From: SIG510 sp045540975
Lineage (GTDB): Bacteria > Bacillota > Clostridia > Oscillospirales > JAAYXM01
DNA length: 32,565 nt
Direction: 5' to 3'
Assembly (NCBI GenBank): GCA_045540975.1
Contig: JAZQIE010000076.1
Location: forward strand, 1 to 32,565
Positions 13,228 to 21,222 of this stretch are shown here, piece after piece; the first letter of the stretch is position 1; each line of letters starts with the position of its first letter. The notes beneath the pieces are model-generated. The model did not search any database and was not told the origin of the DNA. It saw only the letters and a program-made list of their open reading frames with translations. The position numbers and the translations under genes are program-made.

Positions 13228-14586
13228 CTATTTCAGGCATTCCGCAATTGCATCGCGGATATTTTTTACAGGGATAATTGTGATGCCGTCAACACCGCTC
13301 AAGTCCTTTTGATTTTGAAGCGGGACAATGCATCGGGTAAACCCAAGGCGTTTTATTTCCGCTACACGCTGTTGCGCGCCCGTAACCGCACGAAGCTCAC
13401 CCGTGAGGCCAACCTCACCAAAGGCAACCAAATCGTCCGGAACTGAAGTGTCCTTACAGCTGGAGGCAACTGCAAGAATCGCAGGCAGATCTGCAGCGGG
13501 CTCATCCAATCGCAGACCGCCGACAACATTTAAGAATGCATCACAGTTTGCAACGCGATACCCTGCCCGTTTTTCCAAAACCGAAAGCAAGAGCATCGCA
13601 CGGTTGTAATCAAAGCCGTTACTCATACGGCGCGGAGTGCCGTAACTCGAGCTCGCAATCAAAGCTTGAATCTCCGCAAGAACAGGGCGTGTACCTTCCA
13701 TAACACACGCGACACAAGTTCCCGATACCGCCTCGGGTCGCCCTTCAAGGAGTGCAGCGGATGGATTCTCGATTTCAACAAGACCCTCGTTTCTCATTTC
13801 AAACACACCAATTTCATTGGTAGAGCCATAACGGTTTTTTGCCGCGCGCAGAATACGGTACGTCATGTTTCTGTCGCCTTCAAAATAGAGAACACAGTCT
13901 ACCATGTGCTCCAAAACCTTCGGACCTGCGATTAAGCCTTCTTTGTTGACATGACCGACAACAAACACCGTAATATCGCTTCCTTTTGCAAGTTCCATCA
14001 ACGCCATGGTGCAGTCTTTGACCTGAGCAACACTGCCTGCCGCTGAGGTCAGTTCGCTGTTGTACACGGTTTGGATGGAATCAACAATCAAAACATCCGG
14101 TTTTAGGCGGCTTGTTGCTTCCACAATATCTTCGATTGCGGTCTCCGCATAAATATAGAGATCGGATGCATTCACACCCAAGCGTTCCGCGCGCATTTTC
14201 ACCTGGCGCTGCGATTCCTCGCCCGAAATATAGAGGACTTTATGGCGGTTACACAAATGCGCACATATCTGCAAAAGGATTGTGGATTTTCCGATTCCGG
14301 GCTCACCGCCGACCAGCACAAGTGACCCGCGCACAGCACCGCCGCCCAAAACACGGTTTAATTCTGCCATACCGGTATCAAAGCGCACTTCATCCGTGGT
14401 TCCGATTTCGGTAATAGAAAGAACCTCGCTTCTCGGACGCGTGCTTTTCACAGACGTCGACCCCTTTTTTACAATTGAGGACTCCTCAACCATGGTATTC
14501 CATTCCCCACATGCAGGGCATTTTCCGTACCACTTTGCGGTTTCATTCCCGCAGGAACTACATACGAATACGGTCTTCGCCTTCAC
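13228..14586 (-). CDS. radA: DNA repair protein RadA
   Basis: A 452-residue RecA-like protein that helps process recombination intermediates by driving branch migration. The N-terminal Cys4 zinc finger has C9, C12, C23 and C26. It is followed by the ATPase core with Walker A GGEPGIGKST (about residues 90-99), the RadA-specific KNRYG motif, and a C-terminal Lon-protease-like domain. GTG 14586 was chosen because GAGGTG lies eight bases upstream; a GTG three codons earlier sits too close to it. It starts 12 bases after the cwlD stop and is the last gene before the operon terminator. Confidence 0.96.
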   Translation of the reverse strand: MKAKTVFVCSSCGNETAKWYGKCPACGEWNTMVEESSIVKKGSTSVKSTRPRSEVLSITEIGTTDEVRFDTGMAELNRVLGGGAVRGSLVLVGGEPGIGKSTILLQICAHLCNRHKVLYISGEESQRQVKMRAERLGVNASDLYIYAETAIEDIVEATSRLKPDVLIVDSIQTVYNSELTSAAGSVAQVKDCTMALMELAKGSDITVFVVGHVNKEGLIAGPKVLEHMVDCVLYFEGDRNMTYRILRAAKNRYGSTNEIGVFEMRNEGLVEIENPSAALLEGRPEAVSGTCVACVMEGTRPVLAEIQALIASSSYGTPRRMSNGFDYNRAMLLLSVLEKRAGYRVANCDAFLNVVGGLRLDEPAADLPAILAVASSCKDTSVPDDLVAFGEVGLTGELRAVTGAQQRVAEIKRLGFTRCIVPLQNQKDLSGVDGITIIPVKNIRDAIAECLK

Positions 14587-14598
14587 TTGACACACACC

Positions 14599-15285
14599 TC
14601 ATTTTCGGTAATTTCGATATCCTTGCACAATACACGCTGCAAGACGTTTTTGATATTCACTATCTGAGAGATTAGCTTCCTCTGCCTGATTACTCAGAAA
14701 ACCACACTCAATGATAACCGACGGGATTTTTACATGACTCAGTAAATAATGTCCTCGTTCTGCAGGCTTTGCAACACGTTTGTTTTCCGAGTCAATGCCT
14801 TGGCGCAAGGAAGTTTGCATTGAGCGCCCCAACTCCTTTGATGCGTCGAGCGGTGAGTAAAACACCTGTGCACCGCGACAAGACGAATCCGGAAATGAAT
14901 TGAGATGGATACTGAGCAGGCAAGCGTGTTCCATCGCATTAGCCATCTCAACGCGTGCTTTCAAATCAGCATTTTTTTGCGCGCGAATCGTTCCTGCCCC
15001 TTCCCCCAACGAGACATCTTCTTCTCGTGAAAGTTTCGAGGAAACGCCAAAGAATCCAAAAAGGTCCGAAAGTCGTTCTGCGATTGCAAGATTAATTTCT
15101 TTTTCTACCGTACCGGATACACCGATAGCTCCGCCGTCAACACCGCCGTGCCCGGGATCAATCAAGACCAAGAGTGACATTTCGTTTTGACCCGAAAAGG
15201 CACGTTGTAATTTAAGCATCGGTTCAAATAATACGGAGAAGAAAAGCAATAGACTCGCGCAAAGCAGAATGAATTTCCGATTCAT
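14599..15285 (-). CDS. cwlD: N-acetylmuramoyl-L-alanine amidase CwlD
   Basis: A 228-residue zinc amidase (Amidase_3) with an N-terminal signal anchor (about residues 5-20). Zinc ligands and catalytic residues are visible: H46 in DPGHGG, E61 in EKEINL, H127 in SIHLNS and E193 in IIECGFLSN. CwlD acts with the deacetylase PdaA to make muramic lactam in the spore cortex, needed for cortex lysis at germination; the single-domain form with a membrane anchor and the sporulation context favour CwlD over a growth-phase amidase. ATG 15285 has GGGGGTG seven bases upstream. That sequence is locked in a strong hairpin overlapping a candidate sporulation promoter (separate entries), in the middle of a vegetative operon. 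Confidence 0.9.
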   Translation of the reverse strand: MNRKFILLCASLLLFFSVLFEPMLKLQRAFSGQNEMSLLVLIDPGHGGVDGGAIGVSGTVEKEINLAIAERLSDLFGFFGVSSKLSREEDVSLGEGAGTIRAQKNADLKARVEMANAMEHACLLSIHLNSFPDSSCRGAQVFYSPLDASKELGRSMQTSLRQGIDSENKRVAKPAERGHYLLSHVKIPSVIIECGFLSNQAEEANLSDSEYQKRLAACIVQGYRNYRK

Positions 15286-15293
15286 GCAGAACA

Positions 15294-15315
15294 CCCCCAT
15301 ATCACAATATGGGGG
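15294..15315 (-). promoter_or_regulatory. Hairpin hiding the cwlD Shine-Dalgarno sequence
   Basis: A perfect 9-bp stem on the minus strand (5' arm 15315-15307, loop TGTG 15306-15303, 3' arm 15302-15294) includes five consecutive G-C pairs. The five G of the 3' arm are the core of the cwlD Shine-Dalgarno sequence. There is no T-tract, so it is unlikely to be a terminator. Readthrough RNA would hide the ribosome binding site. Confidence 0.7.
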
Positions 15316-15332
15316 CCGGAGGAAAACTATGA
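15304..15332 (-). promoter_or_regulatory. Candidate sigma-E/sigma-G promoter for cwlD, inside the hairpin
   Basis: TCATAGT (15326-15332) matches the sigma-E -35 consensus at six of seven positions. A 14-base spacer leads to CATATTGT (15304-15311), the same octamer seen upstream of spoIIIAA. The -10 spans the hairpin's 5' arm and loop, so RNA started seven or eight bases later would contain only the G-run and the start codon region. In B. subtilis cwlD is made from sigma-E and sigma-G promoters. Confidence 0.5.
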
Positions 15333-15333
15333 A

Positions 15334-15876
15334 CTATTTCGTTGTATCCTTTTCCCGACGGTAGTAGAGATAATCGCGAAGCATTAATTTGCTTCTGCCG
15401 AAGAAATAACCCACGCCTGCCGAAAGCGGTAAAACCACAAGCGGGATAAAATACAACCACGGAAACCGTTCAAGATACGGAAACATGGAAGCAAACGGGA
15501 AAAACCAAATACGGTATACCAGTTCAGAAAGAGACTGCCCCATAAAGGTTCCGACCGACCATCCGTTTACCGCGCAGAGAAATGAAATGAGAACAACAAT
15601 CAAAGATGGAATTGAAGCCAACGCACCTGCAACAATGCCACGGGTTTTCGGAGCATTCGCCCCAGTTCGATTCAAGGCATTTCGGTCCGCAACCCCTACT
15701 TTCCACGAATCATGATAAGGAATCAGCAAGGTGCAGCAAACGGACAACACCGCACAAATCAACGTGACGAGTCCAAAATCCCATGCTCCCAAGAATCCAA
15801 AAATCAATGCAGATGCAAGCACTGAGAGAAAATAATCAAACAGAAGCGACAAACTCCATTTCACATAGCTTTTCAT
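15334..15876 (-). CDS. Uncharacterised membrane protein with four predicted helices
   Basis: A 180-residue protein I do not recognise. It has about four membrane helices (near residues 11-32, 36-54, 83-106 and 142-163), a loop after the second helix with YHDSWKVGVADRN and a nearby KTRG, and a basic, Tyr-rich C-terminus. ATG 15876 has AAGGA nine bases upstream. A GTG two codons earlier would overlap the thiN stop as GTGA and could also be used. It lies between thiN and cwlD in the long operon, occupying no slot known in B. subtilis. The conserved-looking W..G..DRN loop suggests a real family. Confidence 0.75.
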   Translation of the reverse strand: MKSYVKWSLSLLFDYFLSVLASALIFGFLGAWDFGLVTLICAVLSVCCTLLIPYHDSWKVGVADRNALNRTGANAPKTRGIVAGALASIPSLIVVLISFLCAVNGWSVGTFMGQSLSELVYRIWFFPFASMFPYLERFPWLYFIPLVVLPLSAGVGYFFGRSKLMLRDYLYYRREKDTTK

Positions 15877-15878
15877 AT

Positions 15879-16508
15879 TCACACATCCTTACTGTATACA
15901 ATCAGTGCGCGCCCCGAATCGATTTGAATCGAAAAATTTTCAGATATCGGCTCGTTACTGATACCGATTGGAATTTTCCGATTTAACACCGCGTTCTCAA
16001 GCGGATATTTTAATCCCTTCAAGGTTACACCGCAGAGTTTCTCATCCATGGGAATCACCGAAACATAACGATAGGCATTGTGCTGTTTGAGATTCATCTC
16101 GCCGCCTTGATGCAAAAAGCACAGATTCTGTGCATCTGCCAAAACCCCGACCGCACCACGGTCAAAAATATATTCAAGAAGGCAGAGATTTCCCAAATAA
16201 TGGTCAAGCCTACCGCCACTTACCGCACAGAGATATAGCGTTTCAAACCCTTTTTCAAGCGCCAAATCCACCGCGCAGTGAAGATCGGTATAATCTTTTT
16301 CGCACGGTAAAACAACTCGGTTTTCCACGCTCACATCACCTGCGAGCGAGTCACCGTCACCAATCCAGAAATTCGGCTGAATGCTGCATGCTGCCGCAAC
16401 CTTCGCGCCTCCATCCGCACAGATGACACAATCGGCTTGCGCATGAAAACGCAAAATATAATCAACCGAATCACACGGTGCTGCCCCGATGATAAGGCAG
16501 GCTTTCAT
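15879..16508 (-). CDS. thiN: Thiamine pyrophosphokinase
   Basis: A 209-residue enzyme that transfers pyrophosphate from ATP to thiamine to make the cofactor thiamine diphosphate. The family motifs are visible: ADGGAK (about residues 32-37), GDGDSL (about 51-56), KDYTDLHCA (about 71-79) and SGGRLDHYLGN (about 97-107), followed by a beta-rich C-terminal domain. ATG 16508 overlaps the rsgA stop as ATGA, which suggests translational coupling because no strong Shine-Dalgarno sequence is at the ideal distance. In B. subtilis rpe lies between rsgA and thiN; here it is absent. Confidence 0.93.
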   Translation of the reverse strand: MKACLIIGAAPCDSVDYILRFHAQADCVICADGGAKVAAACSIQPNFWIGDGDSLAGDVSVENRVVLPCEKDYTDLHCAVDLALEKGFETLYLCAVSGGRLDHYLGNLCLLEYIFDRGAVGVLADAQNLCFLHQGGEMNLKQHNAYRYVSVIPMDEKLCGVTLKGLKYPLENAVLNRKIPIGISNEPISENFSIQIDSGRALIVYSKDV

Positions 16509-17407
16509 CGAGTTTCTTTTCTCTCCCAAGGTTTTAACTCCTTCATATTTTCATACAAACGAACATAACTTTCATGTCTTGACCGCGGGATCTCGCCGGA
16601 CGCGACAGCCGACAAAACCGCACAGCCTTTATCGCACACATGCGCGCAATCCTGATAAGCACAATCATCGGAATACGCCAAAAACTCAGGGAAACAACGT
16701 TTCAAATCCGCGGGTGTAATCAACTCCATGCGCTCGGTATCAAACGCAGAGAAGCCCGGTGTATCCGCAATCCAAGTATTCTCAGAGAGTCTGAACAACT
16801 CACTGTGACGTGTGGTATGGCGACCGCGACCGATTTTTTCATTGATATCGCCCGTCTTTAAATCCAAAGACGGACAAAGGGAATTGATGATGGTGGATTT
16901 TCCGACACCGGAATTTCCTGTAAACGCTGAGAGCTTCCCCGACAAATGTCCGCGAAGCGCCTCAACCCCTTCTCCGGTTTTTCCACTCACCTGAAACACA
17001 GTAAACCCGATGGAACGGTACAAATCGCGCATTGCGTCTCCGCTAGACAAGTCGCACTTATTGATGCACAAGATAACTTCCATTCCCATATGTACAGCAA
17101 TCGCAGACACACGGTCAATGAGAAAGGAATCGGTTTTTGGTGCCGCTTCAGCGGCCACAATGACAAGCGCATCCAGATTGCAGACAGCAGGACGAATCAA
17201 TTCATTTTTTCGCGGCAGTAACTCTAACAGATAGCCGGACGATTCGCCCACAACCTGCATTTCGCACCAGTCACCCACAACGGGTTTAATGCCGAGTTTA
17301 CGAAATTTCCCGCGGGCTTTACACTCAAAGACGGTATCATCGCAATCAACGTAGTAAAACCCGCCGATTCCTTTGATAATTCTTCCTTTTTTAATCTCGT
17401 TACTCAA
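16505..17407 (-). CDS. rsgA: Ribosome small subunit-dependent GTPase A
   Basis: A 300-residue circularly permuted GTPase that helps late maturation of the 30S subunit. An N-terminal OB fold (about residues 8-70) is followed by the G domain with motif order G4 (NKCD), G1 (GNSGVGKST) and G3 (DTPGF), and a C-terminal zinc-binding helical region with closely spaced Cys and His residues (DCAYQDCAHVCDKGC). It starts at TTG 17407, overlapping the prkC stop as TTGA, with GGTGAAG five bases upstream. The link to prkC agrees with reports that RsgA is a substrate of the PrkC kinase in B. subtilis. Confidence 0.95.
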   Translation of the reverse strand: MSNEIKKGRIIKGIGGFYYVDCDDTVFECKARGKFRKLGIKPVVGDWCEMQVVGESSGYLLELLPRKNELIRPAVCNLDALVIVAAEAAPKTDSFLIDRVSAIAVHMGMEVILCINKCDLSSGDAMRDLYRSIGFTVFQVSGKTGEGVEALRGHLSGKLSAFTGNSGVGKSTIINSLCPSLDLKTGDINEKIGRGRHTTRHSELFRLSENTWIADTPGFSAFDTERMELITPADLKRCFPEFLAYSDDCAYQDCAHVCDKGCAVLSAVASGEIPRSRHESYVRLYENMKELKPWERKETR

Positions 17408-19425
17408 TCAAACTTCACCGACACTTCATTATAAAGTTTGTTGTCAATATAAATGGACACGTTCTGTGTTCCGTTTCCGTGCACCGTGATAACCGCAGAT
17501 CCTTCGCTCGCCTTGTGGCTGCCGGAATAAACAACAACACCGTTAATTTTCGCACTCAACGTAAAGCTTTCCGGGCTTTGCGGAAGTTTAATCGTAATCG
17601 TGCGGGATTTTGCGGTCTGATCAGGCTTTTGCACAGGTTCATTCTGTTCGGGTTTCTGCTCAGGCTGAGTCTGTTCGGGTTGTTTGGTCGGTTCCTTTTC
17701 GGTGTCCGGGGTGGTGGGCTGCTGAGTCTGTGAAGAACTTGCGCCGCTGCTGATTTGCAGATTGATTGCCGATCCGCGGGCAACCTCGGTATTTTCCTTC
17801 ACACTCTGGTAAACAACGTCACCTTTTTCGCGCGAGCTTTCAACCTCACGTACCGACCCGACCGTAAGTCCCGCTTCGGTCAATTCGGTTTTGGCATCTT
17901 CAACAGACATACCAATCACAAGCGGCACCAAAACAGTGGCAGACTCATTCTTGCCGCTGACATAAACAATTACTTTTGTGTCATCGGTGATTTGAATCCC
18001 TTCAATCGGAGTGGTACGAATGACATATCCTTCCGGAACACTTTCGGACTCTTCCAAGACAAACTCCGCTTCTATGCCAAGCGTATCCATCGTTTCTTTT
18101 GCTTGCGCTTCGGAAAGATTGACCAAGTTTTTCATCAACAGTTCTTCAGCGCCCAAACTGATGACAAGCAGAATCTCATCACCCTCGCGGATGGTCTCAC
18201 CCGCATCCGGACTCTGGTCCATAATTTGGTCTTTTTCGTACAAATCGCTGTATTCCGCATCCTCTTCACGGAATTTGAATTTACTGTACTCCTCGTCTTC
18301 CATAATTTCTTCATAGGTTTTTCCGAGGAGATTCGGAACAGTAAGTTCGGGTACGTCCTCACCGCCAAACAAAGTGGTTGAGAGTGCGATGATACCGCTG
18401 ATGAAGACGATTGCCGCAAGGATACCTGCGATAAGAAGGAAATTCACACGCGGCTTCTCTTCCTCATCATCAAACAAATCATCCTCAAAATCATCATCGG
18501 TCGGAATTTTTGTGGTGGGTGCATCTTCACCGCCGACGACCGGAATGGTACGGGTCGGTGCGGTCGGTGACGGAGTCTCAATCGGCTCGACAACGATTTC
18601 CGGATTTCTGCGGAACGCTTCAAGGTCTGCAAGCATTTCCTCCGCAGAGGAATAGCGCTGATTGATATTGGCGCACATTGCCTTCATAGTAATTCGTTCC
18701 AATGCCTCCGGGATATTGGGGTTGATATCTCTCGGAGAAAGCGGCATGGAATTGATGTGCTGAACAGCAATTGAAACAGGTGTGTCACCTTCATACGGCA
18801 AACGACCGGTCAGCATTTCATAGAGCATAACACCGGTCGAATAAATATCGGTTCTCGTGTCGATATGACCGCCTTTTGCCTGCTCCGGCGAGATGTAGTG
18901 CACCGAGCCCAATGCTTCATTGTTGAGCGTGCCTTGTGTTGCAACAAAACGCGCAATACCAAAGTCGGTTACTTTGATTGTACCGTCGCGCAGGAGCATG
19001 ACATTGTGCGGCTTTATATCACGGTGAATAATACCTTTTTCATGCGCGTGCTGAAGTGCTTTCAGGATTTGTGTTGTAAAATGCACCGCTTCTTTATGGG
19101 TCAAAGCACCTTTTCGGTCCATAAACTGCTTGAGTGTCATTCCGTCAATGAGCTCCATAACGATGTACTCAACCGCATTGGAGCGTGAGACATCATAGAC
19201 AGAGACCAAATTCGGATGCGAAAGAATCGCAACCGCTTGGCTCTCAGCACGAAAACGACTTCTGAACTCCTCATCCTGAGCAAATTCGTCTTTTAAGACC
19301 TTCACCGCAACCAGACGGTTCAAACGGTGACAACGCGCTTTATATACAACTGCCATACCGCCGGTTCCGATGATTTGCAGAATTTCATAGCGGTTATCCA
19401 GTAATTTTCCTAAGTACTTATCCAT
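17404..19425 (-). CDS. prkC: PASTA-domain serine/threonine protein kinase PrkC
   Basis: A 673-residue membrane Ser/Thr kinase that senses peptidoglycan fragments and controls growth, cell wall and germination. The kinase domain has the glycine loop GTGGMAVVYKA (20-30), K42, HRDIKPHN (134-141) and DFG (154-156), followed by a Pro/Thr- and acid-rich juxtamembrane segment and a membrane helix (328-351). Three PASTA repeats (about 358-426, 427-494 and 495-561) follow. Unusually, a Gln/Pro/Glu-rich linker (562-607) leads to an extra beta-rich C-terminal domain of about 66 residues. GGAGG lies eight bases before ATG 19425. The phosphatase gene prpC is immediately upstream. Confidence 0.96.
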   Translation of the reverse strand: MDKYLGKLLDNRYEILQIIGTGGMAVVYKARCHRLNRLVAVKVLKDEFAQDEEFRSRFRAESQAVAILSHPNLVSVYDVSRSNAVEYIVMELIDGMTLKQFMDRKGALTHKEAVHFTTQILKALQHAHEKGIIHRDIKPHNVMLLRDGTIKVTDFGIARFVATQGTLNNEALGSVHYISPEQAKGGHIDTRTDIYSTGVMLYEMLTGRLPYEGDTPVSIAVQHINSMPLSPRDINPNIPEALERITMKAMCANINQRYSSAEEMLADLEAFRRNPEIVVEPIETPSPTAPTRTIPVVGGEDAPTTKIPTDDDFEDDLFDDEEEKPRVNFLLIAGILAAIVFISGIIALSTTLFGGEDVPELTVPNLLGKTYEEIMEDEEYSKFKFREEDAEYSDLYEKDQIMDQSPDAGETIREGDEILLVISLGAEELLMKNLVNLSEAQAKETMDTLGIEAEFVLEESESVPEGYVIRTTPIEGIQITDDTKVIVYVSGKNESATVLVPLVIGMSVEDAKTELTEAGLTVGSVREVESSREKGDVVYQSVKENTEVARGSAINLQISSGASSSQTQQPTTPDTEKEPTKQPEQTQPEQKPEQNEPVQKPDQTAKSRTITIKLPQSPESFTLSAKINGVVVYSGSHKASEGSAVITVHGNGTQNVSIYIDNKLYNEVSVKFD

Positions 19426-19441
19426 TCATCAAACCTCCCTC

Positions 19442-20176
19442 TCAAAGCGCCAGAAGGACCGAGGTGATATTGTCAAATCCGCCACGCGCATTTGCAATTT
19501 CAGTCAATCTTCTGCAACAGTTTGCGGCATCTCCACCGTGGAGTATCTCGTATAACATCTCCTGATTGCTCACAAGGTTACTCAAACCGTCCGAGCAAAG
19601 GAGAAGATAGGAATCCGGTTTCAAAACAAGCTCGTAAAAGTCCACCTGAACACTCTTGTCTGTTCCGACGGCTCGTGTAATCACGTTCTTATTGGGGTGG
19701 TCTTTGGCTTGCTCCTCGGTGAGTTTTCCAAGCAATACCATATCCTCGACAAGAGAATGGTCACGCGTGATACGATAGATTCCGTCACTGTCGGCAAAGT
19801 ATGCGCGACTGTCACCAACATTGGCAACAACCGCATGGTCATCGGAAATCAAGACCGCTACCAAGGTAGTGCCCATGCCGCGGAATCTGTCATCCGATTT
19901 CGACAACGCGTGTACTTGAACATTCGCATACTCGATTGCATCCTGCAAAATCTCTTTCAGCTGCTCGGCAGAACGCTTCGGGCGAAGCAGACCCTGTACC
20001 CGACCGCTGAATGCTTCGATTGCAACCTTACTCGCAACATTTCCCGCATTCGCACCGCCCATACCGTCACACACAACACAAATTGCTTGACGGTGTTCGT
20101 AATTGATGTCAATGAAATAGGCATCCTGATTTTCTTTTCTCTGTTTACCTACATCGGTATAGCCCCAAGCATTCAT
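19442..20176 (-). CDS. prpC: PP2C-family serine/threonine phosphatase PrpC
   Basis: A 244-residue Mn-dependent phosphatase that reverses PrkC phosphorylation. The conserved metal-binding acidic residues are in ENQDAY (D18), VCDGMGG (D37), CSDGLSN and the C-terminal GFDNIT. The start ATG overlaps the rlmN stop as ATGA, and a strong AGAGGTGAT Shine-Dalgarno sequence lies six bases upstream. Its stop is 16 bases before prkC. The phosphatase-kinase pairing is standard for Firmicutes. Confidence 0.95.
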   Translation of the reverse strand: MNAWGYTDVGKQRKENQDAYFIDINYEHRQAICVVCDGMGGANAGNVASKVAIEAFSGRVQGLLRPKRSAEQLKEILQDAIEYANVQVHALSKSDDRFRGMGTTLVAVLISDDHAVVANVGDSRAYFADSDGIYRITRDHSLVEDMVLLGKLTEEQAKDHPNKNVITRAVGTDKSVQVDFYELVLKPDSYLLLCSDGLSNLVSNQEMLYEILHGGDAANCCRRLTEIANARGGFDNITSVLLAL

Positions 20177-21222
20177 GTCAAATCACCTCTTTGCCGTAGC
20201 GCTTGCTCGGTTTTACTCTTCAGCTGTCCGCATGCCGCATCAATGTCTTCGCCCAAACTGCGACGTACAGTGACAGTTAAACCGCTTTGTTCCAAGACCT
20301 TTGAAAATTTCGCAATTTCCGAAGGAGAACTCGGCGATAACTCTTTTCCCTCAACGCGATGCAGCGGAATCAAATTCACATGACACGGAAATCCTTTTAA
20401 CAGTGCCGCAAGTTTTCTCGCGGACTCCGCGGTATCGCTGACCCCGTGAATCATGGTATATTCAAACGAAATACGCCTGGATGTCTTAGCGTAATACTCC
20501 TTACACGCCGCAATCAACTCCTCAACCGGATATTTCCGATTCACGGGCATCAACCGATCGCGTGTCTCATTATCGGGGGCATGGAGTGAAATGGATAACG
20601 TTATCTGTAGATCCTCATTTGCAAGTTTACGAATCCCGTCACACAAGCCGCAGGTAGAAAGTGAAATGTGCCGCATTCCGATTCCCATGCCCTTCGGATG
20701 ATTGACAAGGGACAAAAACTTACGCACATTCTCGTAGTTGTCAAGCGGCTCACCCGTTCCCATCAAAACAATATTGGAAACCTTTTTCCCAGTGTCACAC
20801 TGTGCACGAAGAACTTGCTCCAACATTTCTCCCGCAGTTAAATCGCGGATTTTCCCGCCGATTGTGGATGCGCAAAAACTACATCCCATACGGCAGCCGA
20901 CTTGTGTGGAAATACAAACCGTGTTTCCGTGCTGATACTCCATAAAAACAGATTCAACCGCATTTCCGTCCGGCATCTGCCAGAGAAATTTGATTGTCCC
21001 GTCTCGCTTGGAAACCTGCTTTGCCAAGCATTTGGCATATGTAATGCTTGCAGTTTCTTTGAGTGTAGCTCTTAAATCCTTGGATAAGTTCGACATTTCA
21101 TCAAACGAGGTTGCACCGCGATGCATCCATACAAAAACTTGTTCCGCACGGAAGCGCGGTTGACCTTGCTCTGCAAAATATTCGGTTAATTCGGCCAAAT
21201 CCATGGATTTCAAGTCAATCAT
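20173..21222 (-). CDS. rlmN: Dual-specificity 23S rRNA/tRNA adenine C2-methyltransferase RlmN
   Basis: A 349-residue radical SAM methyltransferase that methylates A2503 of 23S rRNA and A37 of some tRNAs. The iron-sulfur cluster motif CX3CX2C is at C110, C114 and C117 (GCRMGCSFC). The GTGEPLDNYENV stretch binds SAM, and the second catalytic cysteine is C331 near the C-terminus (DIDAACGQL). ATG 21222 overlaps the rsmB stop as ATGA, with GGAG a few bases upstream. RlmN rather than the resistance enzyme Cfr is supported by this conserved rsmB-rlmN-prpC-prkC context. Confidence 0.96.
   Translation of the reverse strand: MIDLKSMDLAELTEYFAEQGQPRFRAEQVFVWMHRGATSFDEMSNLSKDLRATLKETASITYAKCLAKQVSKRDGTIKFLWQMPDGNAVESVFMEYQHGNTVCISTQVGCRMGCSFCASTIGGKIRDLTAGEMLEQVLRAQCDTGKKVSNIVLMGTGEPLDNYENVRKFLSLVNHPKGMGIGMRHISLSTCGLCDGIRKLANEDLQITLSISLHAPDNETRDRLMPVNRKYPVEELIAACKEYYAKTSRRISFEYTMIHGVSDTAESARKLAALLKGFPCHVNLIPLHRVEGKELSPSSPSEIAKFSKVLEQSGLTVTVRRSLGEDIDAACGQLKSKTEQALRQRGDLT

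Noticed and set aside
15294..15315. cwlD leader hairpin as an intrinsic terminator
   Set aside because: No T-tract follows the stem and the 3' arm is the cwlD Shine-Dalgarno sequence.
17560..17740. Gln/Pro/Glu-rich region in prkC as a DNA tandem repeat or frameshift
   Set aside because: The reading frame continues into a well-formed C-terminal domain; the repetition is a protein linker bias, not a regular DNA repeat.
17755..18381. A 208-codon plus-strand frame opposite prkC
   Set aside because: Antisense to the PASTA region; Phe/Arg/Asn-rich composition typical of a complement of acidic coding sequence.
19697..20383. A 228-codon plus-strand frame across prpC and rlmN
   Set aside because: It spans two convincing minus-strand genes with intact catalytic motifs; no support of its own.
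20173..21222. Radical SAM methyltransferase as the antibiotic-resistance enzyme Cfr
   Set aside because: Context (rsmB, prpC, prkC) and length are those of housekeeping RlmN.
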